Positions 1 to 7,209 of a DNA stretch of 9,416 nt are shown one piece after another. The translations under genes and the position numbers were made by a program. Below the pieces are notes generated by a model. It ran no database searches. It saw only the letters and a program-made list of their open reading frames with translations, and was not told the DNA's origin. Every line of letters starts with the position of its first letter. The stretch's first letter is position 1. The DNA comes from Bacteroidales bacterium (GTDB lineage: Bacteria; Bacteroidota; Bacteroidia; Bacteroidales; Muribaculaceae), in NCBI GenBank assembly GCA_004552395.1, contig SFOK01000070.1, positions 1-9,416 on the forward strand, in the 5' to 3' direction.

Positions 1-7
1 GGCAGCT

Positions 8-48
8 ATTTAAAAATCAGGCGACCCGTCCGGATCGCCCGATGATTT
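8..48 (-). terminator. Terminator-like hairpin with T-run, leftward
   Basis: Read on the - strand, AAATCA and GGCGA arms close on TCGCC and TGATTT around a 10-base loop, with a 3-base bulge (TCG) in the 5' arm. The hairpin runs directly into TTTTTAAATAG. Hairpin plus T-run is the classical intrinsic terminator form. It lies about 190 bases past the stop of the transglutaminase-like gene, so it would give the operon a long 3' tail unless the nearer hairpin at 154-194 acts first. Confidence 0.45.
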
Positions 49-194
49 ATGCCGCTTTGGGAGGATGTCGTTTTTGATGCGGTATCCCGAACTCGCGTTC
101 ATAGGCGCAGCTTTAGCAACGAATGATAGGTGGGGCTTCCCGCATCACCAATAACAGTAAGACCCGGTCACGGAAAATGGCCGGGTCTTGCTGT
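14..194. ncRNA. Candidate structured RNA or complex 3' region, family not recognised
   Basis: This stretch has no convincing gene but is dense in complementary segments. Positions 14-24 pair with 35-48 (AAATCA/TGATTT and GGCGA/TCGCC, with a 3-base bulge). TGATGCGG at 75-82 pairs perfectly with CCGCATCA at 140-147, enclosing a short CCC/GGG helix (86-88 with 133-135). A competing local hairpin uses GGTG at 129-132 with CACC at 146-149 plus GGG/CCC. Positions 154-167 pair with 181-194 over 14 base pairs, and the single non-Watson-Crick pair (158-190) is U-G on the + strand but C-A on the - strand, which slightly favours a + transcript. A T-run after the 14-48 hairpin favours the - strand instead. 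It could be a rod-like small RNA of 6S type, or simply stacked terminators of the leftward operon. Strand and identity are unresolved. Confidence 0.3.
154..194. terminator. Strong inverted repeat after the leftward operon
   Basis: AAGACCCGG at 159-167 is the exact reverse complement of CCGGGTCTT at 181-189, and ACAG/CTGT outside it extends the stem to 14 pairs on the + strand, with one U-G wobble at 158-190. The loop is 13 bases. There is no clear T-run on either side, so it is a weak candidate as a classical intrinsic terminator. It sits 47 bases beyond the stop at 241 of the leftward operon and could end or protect that transcript, or form the 3' hairpin of a rightward RNA. Confidence 0.45.
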
Positions 195-240
195 CTATAA
201 TGGGTTACTAAGTTTCAGATGGGTTGCTGTCAAAGGCGGA

Positions 241-2793
241 TTACTGTTTCAGGCGCCGGAGGATCGAGAGGAGAGTGTCGCCCGTGCCGATGGTGTATCC
301 GGCAGTGGCGTGGACCACACGGTTGAAAGTGTCGGCAATCACAATCACGGGGTATTCGCCCTGCGGCAGATGCAGATTCTCGCGCAGCTCTTTCTCGATA
401 CGGCCGTCGATATCGGCGCCAGTCACAACCGTGGAGGGGAGATTCGGGAAGCGGTCGGCGCGGAAACGTGAGGCCGATTCTGCATCGGGGAAGAGGAGCA
501 GTATCTTCTCAGGTTGAGCTTCGAAGTCGGCCCGGAGCGCGGAGATGTCGTTGAGCGCGTGCTCGGTGGGCTCATGGTTAGGCTTGCCGAGAATCACCAC
601 ATAGTAGCCGCGGCCCGTGGTGGAGAGGATGCTCTTGTCGGTGCCCGTGGCCTTGTCGCTGTAGATATCCTCCGAGTTGAACGAGCCAATCACCTGCACT
701 GCCTTGTCGTCGGTGCGGAAGATGAACGGCACGGCTGTGGTCTCGCCCTCCCTGATGGTGAAGAACTGCGAGCGGGTCAGAACGGAACCGTCGGCCAGTC
801 GCTGTCCGGTCACGAGCATATAGCTCCCTTCGTCGAGCTCCGGTTTGGTGTCGAGGAACTCTTTGAGGGTGATCCCCTCCGGGTACTCGAGCTGACGCGG
901 GAAACCGTCGTCGTCGAGCCGGCAGATGGAGTAATGATAGTAATATTTGGGGTCGGGCACGGTTGAGGTGACTATCCCGGATGCCGCGAGGCGCCCTGTG
1001 CGGGCAGGTGTGGCCGCGCCTTGGTCGCGCAGCTTCACGTCGGTCCACGCGCCCGATTCGTCGGCATACTGCGGTTTGCCGGTCACCGGGTCGATGCGCG
1101 CCGGAATGCCGCATGAGCGGGCTCCTGCCACAAAACAGATGCCGGCCGACAGCTTGTCGGCTTTTCCCGCTCTCCATGCAGCCTCGGGCGACATGCGCAG
1201 CAGCTTCGGATTACCCTCTTCGATGATACGCACCTGCTTCTGCAGCCTTGCTATCCAGCGCTCCGGATGTTCGCGGTATTCGGCTCGCTCGGCATCGGTG
1301 AGCACAGTGCGGAAGAAGCCTTTGTAGGGCGTGAGTCCCTCGTTCTCGACCCTCGGGTTGAGGATATAGTCGCGGTAGAGGGGCGAGGCCGACGGCTCGG
1401 TGAGGATATGGTCGTCGAGGACCTCGCGCGAGATGTCGCGGCGGTCTTTCTCGCTGACGGCCTGCAGCAGGTCGAGCGCTTTCTGACGCCTCCCGGCCGG
1501 CTGCTCCAGAAGGAATTCGCTTATCATACGGTGGTTGCCGCGCGATTCGCGGAGTACTTTTATCAGCGCCGCTTCGTCCAGACCGAGGCCCTTGTTGAGC
1601 TCGCGGGCAGAGTCGTCGGTGGCGAACCCGGCTGTGTAGGCGTTGCGGATAGAATCTTCGGCGGCTTTACGGCGGTCGTTCTCGGCTGTCTGCTCTGCTG
1701 AGGCCTGCGGCAACGATGCGGAGAGTGGGGGCGGCACAAGGTCGAACTCGGCGGCTCCCGTGCAGTCAGCCGTGCGGTCGAGCACCACGCTGACAGGCTG
1801 CGAGGGGTTACCCTTGGCGAACCCGTAGCGCTTGCCGTCGGAGGCCCACACGAGCACGTCGCCTTCGCCGGTGATGAGCGAGGCGCGGCCGTCGGCGTCG
1901 GTGCGAAGGCTTGCCAGCGGGTAGAACTCGGCGTAGTTGTAGAGGCGGAAGTCGACGCGGGCATCCTTCACGGGAGCGCCCTTGGCGTCAGTGACGCGCA
2001 CGCGGACGGGAGCCACGGGCGCGTAGTTGGAAGTGACGTTGATCACAGTGTAGTAGGGCGAGCGGGAGATCACCTCCTCGGGGCCACGGTAGTCGCCGAA
2101 TACGCTCGTGTTCATGAGCATGCCGCGTGAGGCCGGGGCGTTGAACCAGGCCAGGTCCAGTATCGGCTCCGGCTCGCAGGCGCCGAGGAAATGCCACTGA
2201 CCGTCAGCCCAGGCCTCCACCCAGGCGTGATTGTCGTCGGTGTGTGCCCACCGCGGTGTGTAGACCTGCCGCGCCGGTATGCACATGGCTCTGAGCGCAG
2301 CAACTGTGAACGTGGACTCCTCGCCGCAGCGGCCTATGGCCTGGCTAACCGACGATAGCGGCGACGATGTGCGCGCATCGGAGGGCTGATAGGTCACTTT
2401 CTCGTGGCACCAGTGGTTGACCTCGAGCACAGCCTCAGTCATGGAGAGACCCTTCACGCGGTCGCGCAGCTCCTCGTAGAAGACCATACGCGAGCTGTCC
2501 AGATTCTCATTGTTCACTCTGACGGGGACCACGAAATGACGGAACTCGCGCTCCGGAACACTCTTGCCCCAGGGCATTTCACTGCGGGCGCGGAGCGATG
2601 AGCGCACGTTGCTCTCGTAGAAGTCGCGGCTGTGCATCGCCTTGTCAGGCAGAGGCATTGCGGAGTAGAGGAAGTCGGTGTAAGCGCGGATATCTTCCTG
2701 CGAGGGTTCGGCTCCCCGTACCTGCGCGGGGCCGGCTCCCCGGCCGAGCGCGGGGATGAGTAGCAAAGCTATGGTTATTAGAATCTTATGCAT
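241..2793 (-). CDS. Exported transglutaminase-like protein with thioredoxin-like C-terminus
   Basis: An 850-residue exported protein. Residues 1 to about 20 form a signal peptide (basic start, then ILITIALLLIPAL) with no lipobox cysteine, so it is probably periplasmic. The transglutaminase-like core lies at about 120-235: Cys156 in GRCGEES, His189 in DDNHAWVEAW, and Glu207 in GACEPEP where many relatives have Asp. Residues about 262-340 resemble a beta-sandwich, carboxypeptidase-regulatory-like domain (VRVRVTDAKGAPV). Residues about 365-530 are mostly helical and charged. Residues 541-590 look like a second, degenerate transglutaminase core (see findings). Residues about 700-850 look like a thioredoxin fold, with a likely cis-proline at Pro815 (EYPVIVIAD) but no CxxC. 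The core may be a peptidase or act on peptide amides; the substrate is unknown. It is the last gene of the fucosidase-cutC run, 60 bases after cutC, and its leader lacks a clear Shine-Dalgarno site near the start. Confidence 0.9.
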   Translation of the reverse strand: MHKILITIALLLIPALGRGAGPAQVRGAEPSQEDIRAYTDFLYSAMPLPDKAMHSRDFYESNVRSSLRARSEMPWGKSVPEREFRHFVVPVRVNNENLDSSRMVFYEELRDRVKGLSMTEAVLEVNHWCHEKVTYQPSDARTSSPLSSVSQAIGRCGEESTFTVAALRAMCIPARQVYTPRWAHTDDNHAWVEAWADGQWHFLGACEPEPILDLAWFNAPASRGMLMNTSVFGDYRGPEEVISRSPYYTVINVTSNYAPVAPVRVRVTDAKGAPVKDARVDFRLYNYAEFYPLASLRTDADGRASLITGEGDVLVWASDGKRYGFAKGNPSQPVSVVLDRTADCTGAAEFDLVPPPLSASLPQASAEQTAENDRRKAAEDSIRNAYTAGFATDDSARELNKGLGLDEAALIKVLRESRGNHRMISEFLLEQPAGRRQKALDLLQAVSEKDRRDISREVLDDHILTEPSASPLYRDYILNPRVENEGLTPYKGFFRTVLTDAERAEYREHPERWIARLQKQVRIIEEGNPKLLRMSPEAAWRAGKADKLSAGICFVAGARSCGIPARIDPVTGKPQYADESGAWTDVKLRDQGAATPARTGRLAASGIVTSTVPDPKYYYHYSICRLDDDGFPRQLEYPEGITLKEFLDTKPELDEGSYMLVTGQRLADGSVLTRSQFFTIREGETTAVPFIFRTDDKAVQVIGSFNSEDIYSDKATGTDKSILSTTGRGYYVVILGKPNHEPTEHALNDISALRADFEAQPEKILLLFPDAESASRFRADRFPNLPSTVVTGADIDGRIEKELRENLHLPQGEYPVIVIADTFNRVVHATAGYTIGTGDTLLSILRRLKQ

Positions 2794-2853
2794 GATTCAG
2801 TTGTATTTTTCAGTCTGTTTTTATTCTTGAGGGCTCCTGAATGAGAGCGCTTT

Positions 2854-3609
2854 TCAGAGCCCGGCGAGTATACGGATTGTCTCTTCTATGGCGTCGCGGT
2901 CGGCCACCAGACGAGTGTATTCGTCGCGCTGCGGGTCACCCATCTTCACGTCGTCGACGCGGAACTGCATGAGCGAGGCCAAGGGCTTGCGGAAAGAACC
3001 GTGCAGCTCCTCCACGCCGGTGCGGCGTGCTATCTCTGCGGCGTTGGCGGGCGATACGCCTCCTCCGGCCATTATACTGACGCCGTGGCGGTCGGCCCGT
3101 TCGCGGAAGATCTTAAGCCTCTCAGCTCCCTGGAGGGCCGTGGGGGCGCAGCCGGAGGTCAGTACGCGGTTGAAGCCGTATCCGGCAATCTCACCGAAAC
3201 GTCCGTCAGCGTCGCTGCAGACGTCGAAGGCGCGGTGGAAAGTGCGGTCCATACCCTCCGATGCGCGGGATATCCTATCCAGGGCTACCGCGTCGGGCTC
3301 GCCGCCGGGCCGCAGCGCACCGGTCACTATGCCGTTGGCGCCGAGGGCGCGGGCCTGCTCTATGTCGGCAAGCATCATGTCGACCTCCTCCGGAGTGTAG
3401 CAGAAATCTCCGGGGCGCGGACGTATCAGCACATTCACGGGCACGCCACACCGTCCGGCAAGTTCCACAGCGGCGCGAATCAGTCCGGCCGAAGGTGTGA
3501 GTCCCCCTTCAGAGAGCGCGGCGCAAAGCTCTATGCGCGAGGCTCCGGCTTCCGCAGCCGCCCGCACACTTTCCATAGAGTCACAGCATATTTCAAGTAT
3601 CTTTGTCAC
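2854..3609 (-). CDS. cutC: CutC family protein (copper homeostasis annotation)
   Basis: A 251-residue cytoplasmic TIM-barrel protein of the usual CutC length. Family motifs run in order: EICCDS (6-11), IELCAALSEGGLTPS (26-40), VLIRPRPGDFCY (60-71), TFHRAFD (123-129), VLTSGC (149-154), IMAGGGV (179-185) and ELHGS (201-205). The family is named for copper tolerance in Escherichia coli, but its biochemical role is unsettled, and nothing here shows copper handling. The cysteines (8, 9, 29, 54, 70, 131, 154) do not form a recognisable metal-binding pair motif apart from CC at 8-9. The start is GTG at 3609: the next upstream in-frame codons reach a stop at 3624-3622 without an ATG. It lies 32 bases after the fucosidase gene and 60 before the transglutaminase-like gene on the same strand, with no promoter visible between them, so cotranscription is likely. 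Confidence 0.93.
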   Translation of the reverse strand: MTKILEICCDSMESVRAAAEAGASRIELCAALSEGGLTPSAGLIRAAVELAGRCGVPVNVLIRPRPGDFCYTPEEVDMMLADIEQARALGANGIVTGALRPGGEPDAVALDRISRASEGMDRTFHRAFDVCSDADGRFGEIAGYGFNRVLTSGCAPTALQGAERLKIFRERADRHGVSIMAGGGVSPANAAEIARRTGVEELHGSFRKPLASLMQFRVDDVKMGDPQRDEYTRLVADRDAIEETIRILAGL

Positions 3610-3641
3610 TTTATCCGGGTGTCATTCAGTTAATTATTGGA

Positions 3642-4970
3642 TCATGGTTTCGTCTGTAGCTCGATGATGAAGGCCGGGTTGGAAACACTCGGATCGGAGG
3701 CGCGGTAGGGCAGACTTATCACTGTCTCGCCGCTTTTGCGGTCGCGGGAGACGGGGAGCTTCTGTCGCGAAGAGAACTCCACGGCGCTCCTGACCTTGCA
3801 CCGGAGCGGCAACCGCAACTCGCCTCCGGCTTTCTCCGGGAAGAGGAAAACGAACAGACGGTCCCCCTTGCGGGTGGTGGCTCCCCAGGGCTGAGGCGAA
3901 ATGTCGCCGGCCTGAGTGCCGTAGATCGTCTCACCGTTGGCCCGGAGCCAGGCGCCTATCTCTTTGAGGCGGTCGAGCGAGACGGCGGGCAGCTGTCCGT
4001 CGGGTTGCGGGCCTATGTTGAGAAGCAGGTTCGCACCCATGCCGGAGCAGCGCATCAGCAGTCGTATGAGCTCTTTCGACGATTTATAGTCGGTGTCGCG
4101 CACCTTGTAGCCCCACATGCCGTTCATGGTCTGGCAGGTCTCGAGGGGCACGGCGTCGGCCATCTGTTGTGTGCTGTATCCGGCTGTGTTCTCGCCGGGC
4201 ACATCGCGCTCGAAGATCTGTATGTCCTCGCCCTCCTTGAGGTCCTCGTGGTGATTGTTGGCCACCATGCAGCCCGGCTGCAGACGGTGGATGAGGTCGT
4301 ATTGGCCGCTCAGCTGCCAGTCGAACGGCACGGAGTCCTGATCGTGGTCCCAGTATCCGTCGAACCAGATGGCGCGGATAGGACCGTAGTTTGTCAGCAG
4401 CTCGGTGAGCTGGCGGTTCATGAAGCCGTAGTAGGCGGTCCAGTCGGCTTTTGTGGAGTCGCGCCGAGTCTCGTGGCCGGTTCGGCCCATGGGGTAGTCG
4501 GTCCTGTGCCAGTCGAGTTGCGAATAATATAGATGCAACTTGATCCCCTGACGCTGACACTCGTCGGAGAGTTCGCGAAGGATATCGCGGCGGAACGGAG
4601 TGCCGTCCACTATGTTATAATCGGACTCGGCGGTGCGGAACATTGAGAAGCCGTCGTGGTGGCGGGTGGTGAAAGTGATGTAACGGGCACCGGAGTCCTT
4701 TATGGCGTCGATCCATTCGCGGGCGCTGAAGTCGATGGGATAGAAGGCGCGGGCGGCTTTGGAGTATTCGTCGTCGCGCACTCCGTAGTTGAGGAACCAT
4801 TCGCCCTGGGCGAAGAGCGAGTAGATACCCCAGTGGATGAAGATGCCGAAGCGGTCTGAGGCAAACTCCTTCTGTGACTGCCGCACCTGCGGCGAGGGTG
4901 TGTAATCGGCGCGCGCGGTGCCGCACGCTATGGCCAGAAGAAGCGAGATGATGATGGTTTTCAGTTTCAT
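3642..4970 (-). CDS. Secreted alpha-L-fucosidase, glycoside hydrolase family 29
   Basis: A 442-residue exported glycosidase that should remove terminal alpha-linked L-fucose from glycans. GH29 features are clear: FGIFIHWGIYS (41-51), YITFTTRHHDGFSMF (97-111) and the nucleophile region IWFDGYW (201-207), with Asp204 as expected nucleophile. The acid/base residue is less certain; Glu254 (IFERD) and Glu260 (PGEN) are candidates. LLLNIGPQPDGQL (315-327) ends the barrel, and residues about 360-442 form the usual C-terminal beta domain. The frame is open to an ATG at 5084, but I place the start at 4970 because MKLKTIIISLLLAIAC is a proper signal sequence and the upstream 38 codons read through a CU-rich repeated leader. 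Cleavage after ARA (19-21) is likely; Cys16 gives a weak alternative lipoprotein site. It is the first gene of a leftward operon with cutC and the transglutaminase-like gene. Confidence 0.93.
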   Translation of the reverse strand: MKLKTIIISLLLAIACGTARADYTPSPQVRQSQKEFASDRFGIFIHWGIYSLFAQGEWFLNYGVRDDEYSKAARAFYPIDFSAREWIDAIKDSGARYITFTTRHHDGFSMFRTAESDYNIVDGTPFRRDILRELSDECQRQGIKLHLYYSQLDWHRTDYPMGRTGHETRRDSTKADWTAYYGFMNRQLTELLTNYGPIRAIWFDGYWDHDQDSVPFDWQLSGQYDLIHRLQPGCMVANNHHEDLKEGEDIQIFERDVPGENTAGYSTQQMADAVPLETCQTMNGMWGYKVRDTDYKSSKELIRLLMRCSGMGANLLLNIGPQPDGQLPAVSLDRLKEIGAWLRANGETIYGTQAGDISPQPWGATTRKGDRLFVFLFPEKAGGELRLPLRCKVRSAVEFSSRQKLPVSRDRKSGETVISLPYRASDPSVSNPAFIIELQTKP

Positions 4971-5001
4971 GGTGTGGATTGTAGGATTGTCTTGTTGAAT
5001 C

Positions 5002-5042
5002 AGGAGTGAGTGGAGAGGAGTGAGTGGTGAGGAGGAGTGAGG
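5002..5042. repeat. Short imperfect direct repeats in the fucosidase leader
   Basis: On the + strand AGGAGTGAGTGG occurs at 5002-5013 and exactly again at 5016-5027, with a third partial copy AGGAGTGAGG at 5033-5042. On the leftward transcript this is a CU-rich tract (repeated CTCACTCCT) between the predicted transcription start and the fucosidase ATG. It includes CCTCCT, which resembles the anti-Shine-Dalgarno sequence. It explains the misleading upstream extension of the fucosidase reading frame. Confidence 0.7.
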
Positions 5043-5053
5043 CGTATAGTCTA

Positions 5054-5085
5054 CAAAGGTAGCAATAATTTCCGAGGTATGCAAT
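5054..5085 (-). promoter_or_regulatory. Bacteroidetes-type promoter for the leftward operon
   Basis: On the - strand ATTG (5085-5082), a 20-base spacer and TACCTTTG (5061-5054) match the Bacteroidetes sigma-ABfr pattern TTTG / TAnnTTTG. Transcription would start near 5047, giving a leader of about 75 bases before the fucosidase ATG at 4970. Confidence 0.65.
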
Positions 5086-5118
5086 AGGGGCGTGTGCGGC
5101 GGCAGAGGCGGTCCGGGG

Positions 5119-5150
5119 CTTGCCTGGGTGGAAAATAATTTGTAACTTTG
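5119..5150 (+). promoter_or_regulatory. Bacteroidetes-type promoter for the exchanger gene
   Basis: CTTG (5119-5122), a 20-base spacer and TAACTTTG (5143-5150) match the TTTG / TAnnTTTG consensus. The predicted start near 5157 leaves about 100 untranslated bases before the ATG at 5257. It is divergent from the leftward operon promoter, with 33 bases between the two -33 boxes, so one bound regulator could influence both. Confidence 0.65.
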
Positions 5151-5256
5151 TAGAAAATTTCGGAGGGTAGTGTAAGGCCTTCCGCTTACGCAAATGTTTG
5201 TCGTTCAGCAGTTAGCGACGGCTGATAGTAATAAATTATTTATCGAAAATCATCAC

Positions 5257-6960
5257 ATGGATTGGTTGATTGAACTGCTCAAGCCGGGTAATATATCGCT
5301 TCCGTCTACGGTTCTGCTGTATTCGTTCGTGATTTTTGCCGGCATCTATCTGGGCAAAATCAAATTCTTCGGAGTCTCTCTGGGTGTGACTTTCGTGCTC
5401 TTTGTGGGCATCCTCATGGGGCATTTCAAGTACACCGTGCAGCCCGACACGCTTCATTTCCTGCGTGAGTTCGGTCTGATTCTGTTCATCTTTTCTATCG
5501 GTATCCAGGTGGGTCCCAGCTTCTTTTCCTCGTTCAAGGAGGGCGGCATAAGGCTCAACCTGCTTGCGCTTCTCGGCATCGGCCTCAATGTGGCCGTGAT
5601 GCTCGCCATCTTCTTAATCCAGGGCGGTTACGACGGGACCACGGGTATACAGGAGATGGTAGGCGTGATGAGCGGTGCCGTCACCAACACCCCGGGCCTC
5701 GGTGCCGCGCAGCAGACTGTGCTTCAGGTGACTCAGGACCAGACGGCGGCTTACGATGTGAGCCAGCAGATGTCGATGGGATATGCGGCCGCTTATCCGC
5801 TCGGCGTGGTCGGCATCATAGTGACCATGCTTCTGGTCAAGAGCATCTTCAAGGTCAATGTGGCCGAAGAGATCAAGTCGGTCGAAGACGACGCCAACAA
5901 CTCGCAGCTCAAGCCTCACATAGTGACCTTCCACATAACCAACGACCTGATCCACGGCCTCACCATCAAGAAACTCCACGACCTGATCAGCTGCAACTTC
6001 GTGATCTCGCGTGTGGAGCGCAAGGACGGCACTCTCGTGATACCCAAAGACGACACAGAGCTGCTCTGCGACGATATCGTCCTGATAGTGATTTCGGAGC
6101 AGGACGAGGAGACTTTCCGCCGCTTCCTGGGCGAGATAATAGAGCGCGAATGGGAGATGGAGCAGGGCCCTGTGGTCTCGCGCCGTATCGTGGTGACCAA
6201 GTCGGAATACAATGGCAAGAAGCTTGGCGAGATGCGTCTGCGCATGGGCTACAAGCTCAACGTCACCCGCGTGAACCGTGCCGGTATGGACCTTCTGGCC
6301 ACATCGAACCTGCGCCTGCAGATGGGCGACCGACTCACGGTCGTGGGCCGTCTCGATGATATCAACCGACTCGCCAACCGACTCGGCAACTCACTAAAAC
6401 GTCTCAACGAGCCTAACCTGATCACGATGTTCATAGGTATATTCCTGGGTATCATCGTGGGCAGTCTGCCGCTCAAATTCCCCGGTATGTCGGTGCCTAT
6501 GAAGCTCGGACTGGCCGGCGGTCCCCTCGTGGTGGCTATCCTCATCGGCGCCTACGGTCCTAAGTTCCATCTTGTCACCTACACCTCTTCGGCCGCCAAC
6601 CTCATGCTGCGTGAGATCGGTATCTGCCTCTTCCTCGCCTCCGTCGGCATAGCGGCCGGCGCGAACTTCGTCGAGACGGTGTTCACACCCAAAGGCGCCA
6701 CATGGGTACTCTACGGTTTCCTCATCACGGTGATTCCGCTTATTGTGGTCGGCATCGTGGCCCGCGGCAAATATAAGATCAACTACCTCTCCATCATGGG
6801 TCTGATAAGCGGCAGCTACACCGACCCACCCGCACTGGCCTACGCCAACAAGATAGCCAACAACGACGCTCCGGCCGTGGCTTACTCCACAGTCTACCCG
6901 CTCACCATGTTCATGCGAGTGATCGTGGCCCAGATCCTCATCCTCTGCTTCTGCGCGTAA
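5257..6960 (+). CDS. AspT/YidE/YbjL-family membrane exchanger
   Basis: A 567-residue inner-membrane transporter of the aspartate:alanine exchanger family. An N-terminal half with about five to six membrane segments (about 15-200) carries SGAVTNTPGLGAAQ (139-152) and YPLGVVGII (180-188). The cytoplasmic middle holds two RCK_C (TrkA_C)-like domains, about 217-295 and 305-378, each with the pattern of basic-residue turn and GD near the end (MGDRLTVVGR at 356-365). The C-terminal half (about 387-567) repeats the membrane unit with SGSYTDPPALAYA (518-530) and YPLTMFMRVI. The family includes amino-acid and dicarboxylate exchangers, but the substrate cannot be read from sequence. I chose ATG 5257 rather than in-frame ATG 5194 because the protein then starts MDWL, as I recall for Bacteroides relatives, and the extra 21 residues (rich in Q, N and D) do not fit a membrane N-terminus. 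It has its own promoter. Confidence 0.9.
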   Translation: MDWLIELLKPGNISLPSTVLLYSFVIFAGIYLGKIKFFGVSLGVTFVLFVGILMGHFKYTVQPDTLHFLREFGLILFIFSIGIQVGPSFFSSFKEGGIRLNLLALLGIGLNVAVMLAIFLIQGGYDGTTGIQEMVGVMSGAVTNTPGLGAAQQTVLQVTQDQTAAYDVSQQMSMGYAAAYPLGVVGIIVTMLLVKSIFKVNVAEEIKSVEDDANNSQLKPHIVTFHITNDLIHGLTIKKLHDLISCNFVISRVERKDGTLVIPKDDTELLCDDIVLIVISEQDEETFRRFLGEIIEREWEMEQGPVVSRRIVVTKSEYNGKKLGEMRLRMGYKLNVTRVNRAGMDLLATSNLRLQMGDRLTVVGRLDDINRLANRLGNSLKRLNEPNLITMFIGIFLGIIVGSLPLKFPGMSVPMKLGLAGGPLVVAILIGAYGPKFHLVTYTSSAANLMLREIGICLFLASVGIAAGANFVETVFTPKGATWVLYGFLITVIPLIVVGIVARGKYKINYLSIMGLISGSYTDPPALAYANKIANNDAPAVAYSTVYPLTMFMRVIVAQILILCFCA

Positions 6961-6983
6961 ACGCGAAGTGCCCCCCTGACTGC

Positions 6984-7035
6984 CCCGGACGCGCCTCTTG
7001 AAGCTATGGAAAAGCTGTGGCGGAGAGGCACCGGG
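6984..7035 (+). terminator. Terminator-like stem-loop after the exchanger gene
   Basis: CCCGG (6984-6988) pairs with CCGGG (7031-7035), and GCCTCT (6993-6998) pairs with AGAGGC (7024-7029) inside it, with small bulges between. An AGCT/AGCT pair can form in the loop. It starts 24 bases after the exchanger stop. No long T-run follows (TTAGTTGTTAAAA), so efficiency is uncertain. Confidence 0.4.
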
Positions 7036-7109
7036 AAAGGCTTAGTTGTTAAAAAACGTTAAAAGAGAAGAGAATTGCAGAAATTTTTCTGTAATTGAAG
7101 AATATTTAC

Positions 7110-7117
7110 TATTTTTG
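7110..7117 (+). promoter_or_regulatory. Candidate -7 box for the carboxyltransferase gene
   Basis: TATTTTTG matches TAnnTTTG and lies in an A/T-rich block. The -33 element is poor: the best spaced candidate is TCTG at 7088-7091 (18-base spacer). If used, transcription starts near 7124 and the leader is about 198 bases, unusually long for this region and rich in G and C. Confidence 0.4.
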
Positions 7118-7209
7118 AGCGCTCGCTTGGAGGGGGAGGTTCTTCCCTTGCAGGCGGGCGTCCATAAAAAAACACAACCCCGGGGCCCGGTCCGTCAGGC
7201 TCAGCGCTT

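Noticed and set aside
10..102. 30-residue peptide on the - strand (MNASSGYRIK...)
   Set aside because: It ends in the terminator-like hairpin, has no ribosome site or family match, and the sequence is better explained as RNA structure.
3001..3633. Open frame of 210 codons antisense to cutC
   Set aside because: The opposite strand carries every CutC motif; this frame is a GC-rich shadow with no recognisable domain.
4971..5084. N-terminal extension of the fucosidase to position 5084
   Set aside because: It would bury the signal peptide 38 residues inside the protein, overlaps the promoter -7 box and reads the CU-rich repeats.
5194..5256. Upstream in-frame ATG for the exchanger
   Set aside because: The extra 21 residues are polar and the MDWL start fits the family; no ribosome site is properly spaced for 5194.
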